From positions 3,968,001 through 4,032,000 of the forward strand of contig NZ_CP144555.1 in assembly GCF_036607905.1 (NCBI RefSeq): DNA of 64,000 nt. The letters are read 5' to 3'. The position numbers were made by a program, and so were the translations under genes. Numbering within the stretch: position 1 is the first letter of the stretch; each line of letters begins with the position of its first letter. The notes under the pieces are model-generated. The model ran no database searches. It had not been told where the DNA came from and saw nothing but the letters and a program-made list of their open reading frames with translations. Positions 62,497-64,000 of the stretch are shown piece after piece. Origin of the DNA: Streptomyces sp. SCSIO 75703. Its GTDB lineage: Bacteria; Actinomycetota; Actinomycetes; Streptomycetales; Streptomycetaceae.

Positions 62497-63282
62497 ATGT
62501 CCGCCGCCACCGGGGACCGCATGCCCGCCCTGTACCTGAGCCACGGCGCCCCGCCGTTGGCCGACGACCCCGTCTGGCCCGGCGAACTCGCCGCCTGGTC
62601 CGCCGGCCTGCCGCGCCCGCGCGCGATCCTCGTCGTCTCCGCCCACTGGGAGGAGGCGCCCCTCGCGCTCGGCGCCACCCGGACCGTCCCGCTCGTCTAC
62701 GACTTCTGGGGCTTCCCCGAGCACTACTACGGCGTGCGCTACGAGGCCCCCGGCGCCCCCGCGCTGGCCGATGCGGTGCGCAAGCTGCTGCGCGCGCCCG
62801 GCACCCCCGTGCAGGACGTCCCCGACCGGGGGCTCGACCACGGCGCCTACGTCCCGCTGGTCGAGATGTACCCGGACGCCGACGTCCCGGTCCTCCAGGT
62901 CTCGATGCCGACCCTCGACCCGGTACGGCTCATGGAGATCGGCCGCAGGCTCGCGCCGCTGCGCGACGAGGGCGTGCTGATCATCGGGTCCGGCTTCTTC
63001 ACCCACAACCTGGCCGCCCTGCGCCAGGCCGGGGTGCCCTCCTGGTCCGCCGAGTTCGACGACTGGGGCCGGCGCGCGCTGGAGGACGGGGACGTGGACG
63101 GGCTGCTGGACTTCGCCCACAAGTCCCCGGCGGGCACGCTGGCCCACCCGCGCACCGAGCACTTCGCCCCGCTCTTCGTGACGATGGGCGCGGCGGACGC
63201 GGCCGGCGAGCTGGACCTGCGCCGCTCGGTGATCGACGGCTTCTGGATGGGGCTGGCCAAGCGGTCGGTGCAGTTCGGCTGA
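62497..63282 (+). CDS. Extradiol dioxygenase (DODA/YgiD type, class III)
   Basis: A 261-residue enzyme, start ATG 62497 behind GAGGAGGG. Metal-binding residues of the family are visible: His in LYLSHGAPPLADD, VVSAHWEEAPLALGA with the second His, LDHGAYVPLVEMYPDADVPV with the catalytic His, and IIGSGFFTHNLAAL. The family opens aromatic rings with Fe(II) or Zn(II). Induced in other actinobacteria through divergent MarR regulators; the same arrangement occurs here. Exact substrate unknown. Confidence 0.93.
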   Translation: MSAATGDRMPALYLSHGAPPLADDPVWPGELAAWSAGLPRPRAILVVSAHWEEAPLALGATRTVPLVYDFWGFPEHYYGVRYEAPGAPALADAVRKLLRAPGTPVQDVPDRGLDHGAYVPLVEMYPDADVPVLQVSMPTLDPVRLMEIGRRLAPLRDEGVLIIGSGFFTHNLAALRQAGVPSWSAEFDDWGRRALEDGDVDGLLDFAHKSPAGTLAHPRTEHFAPLFVTMGAADAAGELDLRRSVIDGFWMGLAKRSVQFG

Positions 63283-63631
63283 GCGGCGAGGCCGGCCGGG
63301 CGGTCGCCGTCATCCGGCCGGGGCGGGGGCGGCGGTCGGTCCCGCCCTGCTGCCCGCCCGCGCCGCCCGGCGGGGTGCCCCGGCAACCTCCCGGCCGCGG
63401 GAACCGTCTGGTGGGGCGGGGGCGTTCTCGTGGGGAGGCCGCCGGAGCCCGGGGGAGGGGCACCGGCGTACGTGACGGAAGTCTCATCCGGGGCTCCGCC
63501 CGGGGGCCGGTGGGGCGCGGAAGTATCGCACACCCCCCGTCTGACCTGGCGGTCCGCCCCTTTCGGCGGCGACGCCGGAGGCTGCGGCCCGACAGGGTAC
63601 TGCATGATCAGAAAAATCGGGGAGCGGGTGG
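63283..63631. other. Intergenic region before sigma factor gene
   Basis: About 350 bases without a supported gene. It contains GC-rich inverted repeats just after the dioxygenase stop (around 63290-63325, CCGGCCGGGCGG...CCGGCCGG), which may terminate transcription. The SigR-like promoter of the next gene follows. Confidence 0.5.
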
Positions 63632-63658
63632 GGAATTCTGTCCGGATTCCAGTCGTTG
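63632..63658 (+). promoter_or_regulatory. SigR-type promoter of the HrdD-like sigma gene
   Basis: GGAAT (63632-63636), an 18-base spacer, and GTTG (63655-63658) match the oxidative-stress sigma factor SigR consensus GGAAT-N18-GTT. It lies about 115 bases before the sigma gene start. In Streptomyces coelicolor hrdD is a known SigR target, which supports the call. Confidence 0.75.
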
Positions 63659-63772
63659 TTTCCATCGGATGCAGGGCACCCGGCGAGAGTTCCGGAGCAG
63701 ACCGGAGGAGTTCTCCACGGTGCCGTACGTCCGAAGGACCACCCGCTGAACCACCATCGCAAGGGAGCACGC

Positions 63773-64000
63773 ATGGCAACCCGTGCCGTCGCCCGTCGTC
63801 AGTCCGCCACCGGCCGGACCACCGACGCGGCAACCAGCGTCCGCGCGAACGGCGGCGAACTCGCCGACCGCGATCTGGTCGGCATGTACCTCGACGAGAT
63901 CGCCCGGACCCCGCTGCTCGACGCCGCCAAGGAAGTCGAGCTGTCCCAGACGATCGAGGCGGGTGTGTTCGCGCGGCAGATACTCGCAGGCTACGAGGAG
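63773..64000 (+). CDS. hrdD: RNA polymerase sigma factor, HrdD-like (partial, runs off window)
   Basis: The first 76 codons of a principal-like sigma factor, start ATG 63773 with AAGGGAG eight bases upstream. The N terminus (MATRAVARRQSATGRT) and region 1.2 (ELADRDLVGMYLDEIARTPL, LDAAKEVELSQTIEAGVFAR) match HrdD-type proteins of Streptomyces. It directs RNA polymerase to promoters similar to those of HrdB and is not essential in S. coelicolor. The gene continues beyond base 64000, so length cannot be judged. HrdA is the alternative. Confidence 0.85.
   Translation, partial: MATRAVARRQSATGRTTDAATSVRANGGELADRDLVGMYLDEIARTPLLDAAKEVELSQTIEAGVFARQILAGYEE

Overview
The window is high-GC actinobacterial DNA, almost certainly from a Streptomyces chromosome. 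Support comes from GTG/TTG starts with GGAGG-type ribosome sites, an XRE/DUF397 pair, MmyB-like and BldD-like XRE regulators, IS701-like domesticated transposase genes, and an HrdD-like sigma factor at the right edge behind a SigR-type promoter.

Layout. 1-7.2 kb is ordinary chromosome: XRE regulator with DUF397 protein, glutathione peroxidase, ArsR-like regulator divergent from an MFS exporter, flavoprotein, and a membrane M23 peptidase. 7.5-19.2 kb is a mobile-element graveyard. It holds an IS5 remnant; a four-gene secreted/membrane operon whose first gene (DUF1906) lost its 5' end at a junction with an IS30 fragment; an IS3 element interrupted by a frameshifted IS5-type element with a visible 3-bp target duplication; a 5'-truncated tyrosine integrase beside tRNA-Arg(CCT); a broken recombinase/transposase pair; an intact IS481 element; and an ISKra4 tail.

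19.6-35.1 kb is the most interesting part, a composite defence/DNA-modification island. It encodes a response regulator with an unassigned C-terminal half, a sensor with two GHKL ATPase domains (MORC/HSP90-like N-terminal, histidine-kinase-like C-terminal), and a C5-cytosine DNA methyltransferase fused to an endonuclease-III-like iron-sulfur domain. It also encodes a Vsr mismatch endonuclease, an AbrB-like protein, an AT-richer HNH nuclease, and a tight minus-strand operon: MORC-like ATPase, Z1-domain ATPase, PD-(D/E)XK protein, AIPR protein. The likely logic is ATP-dependent recognition and cleavage of unmodified DNA, with the methyltransferase marking self, Vsr (and possibly the fused domain) repairing deamination, and the two-component pair sensing or controlling the response. 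The grouping is read from gene order; function is inferred from families.

35.5-40.5 kb is accessory DNA: a coiled-coil/winged-helix gene convergent with an IS5 transposase, an autoregulated-looking unknown/XRE-ImmA pair, a multiply frameshifted phage portal gene and another XRE regulator. 40.9-49.5 kb is a seven-gene plus-strand cluster (GalU, SDR, bicovalent FAD oxidase, UDP-GlcNAc 2-epimerase, unknown His-rich protein, FG-GAP protein, acyltransferase 3) ending in a perfect 16-bp hairpin. It looks like a sugar-nucleotide-derived product pathway. 49.5-54.5 kb is an LLM oxidoreductase/unknown/hydrolase/DHA2 exporter operon with a divergent XRE regulator. The remainder carries an IS701-like protein, XRE and TetR regulators, a FrnE-TPR fusion, a tandem IclR protein, an M6 metalloprotease, a MarR/DODA dioxygenase pair, and the start of the HrdD-like sigma gene, which runs off the window.
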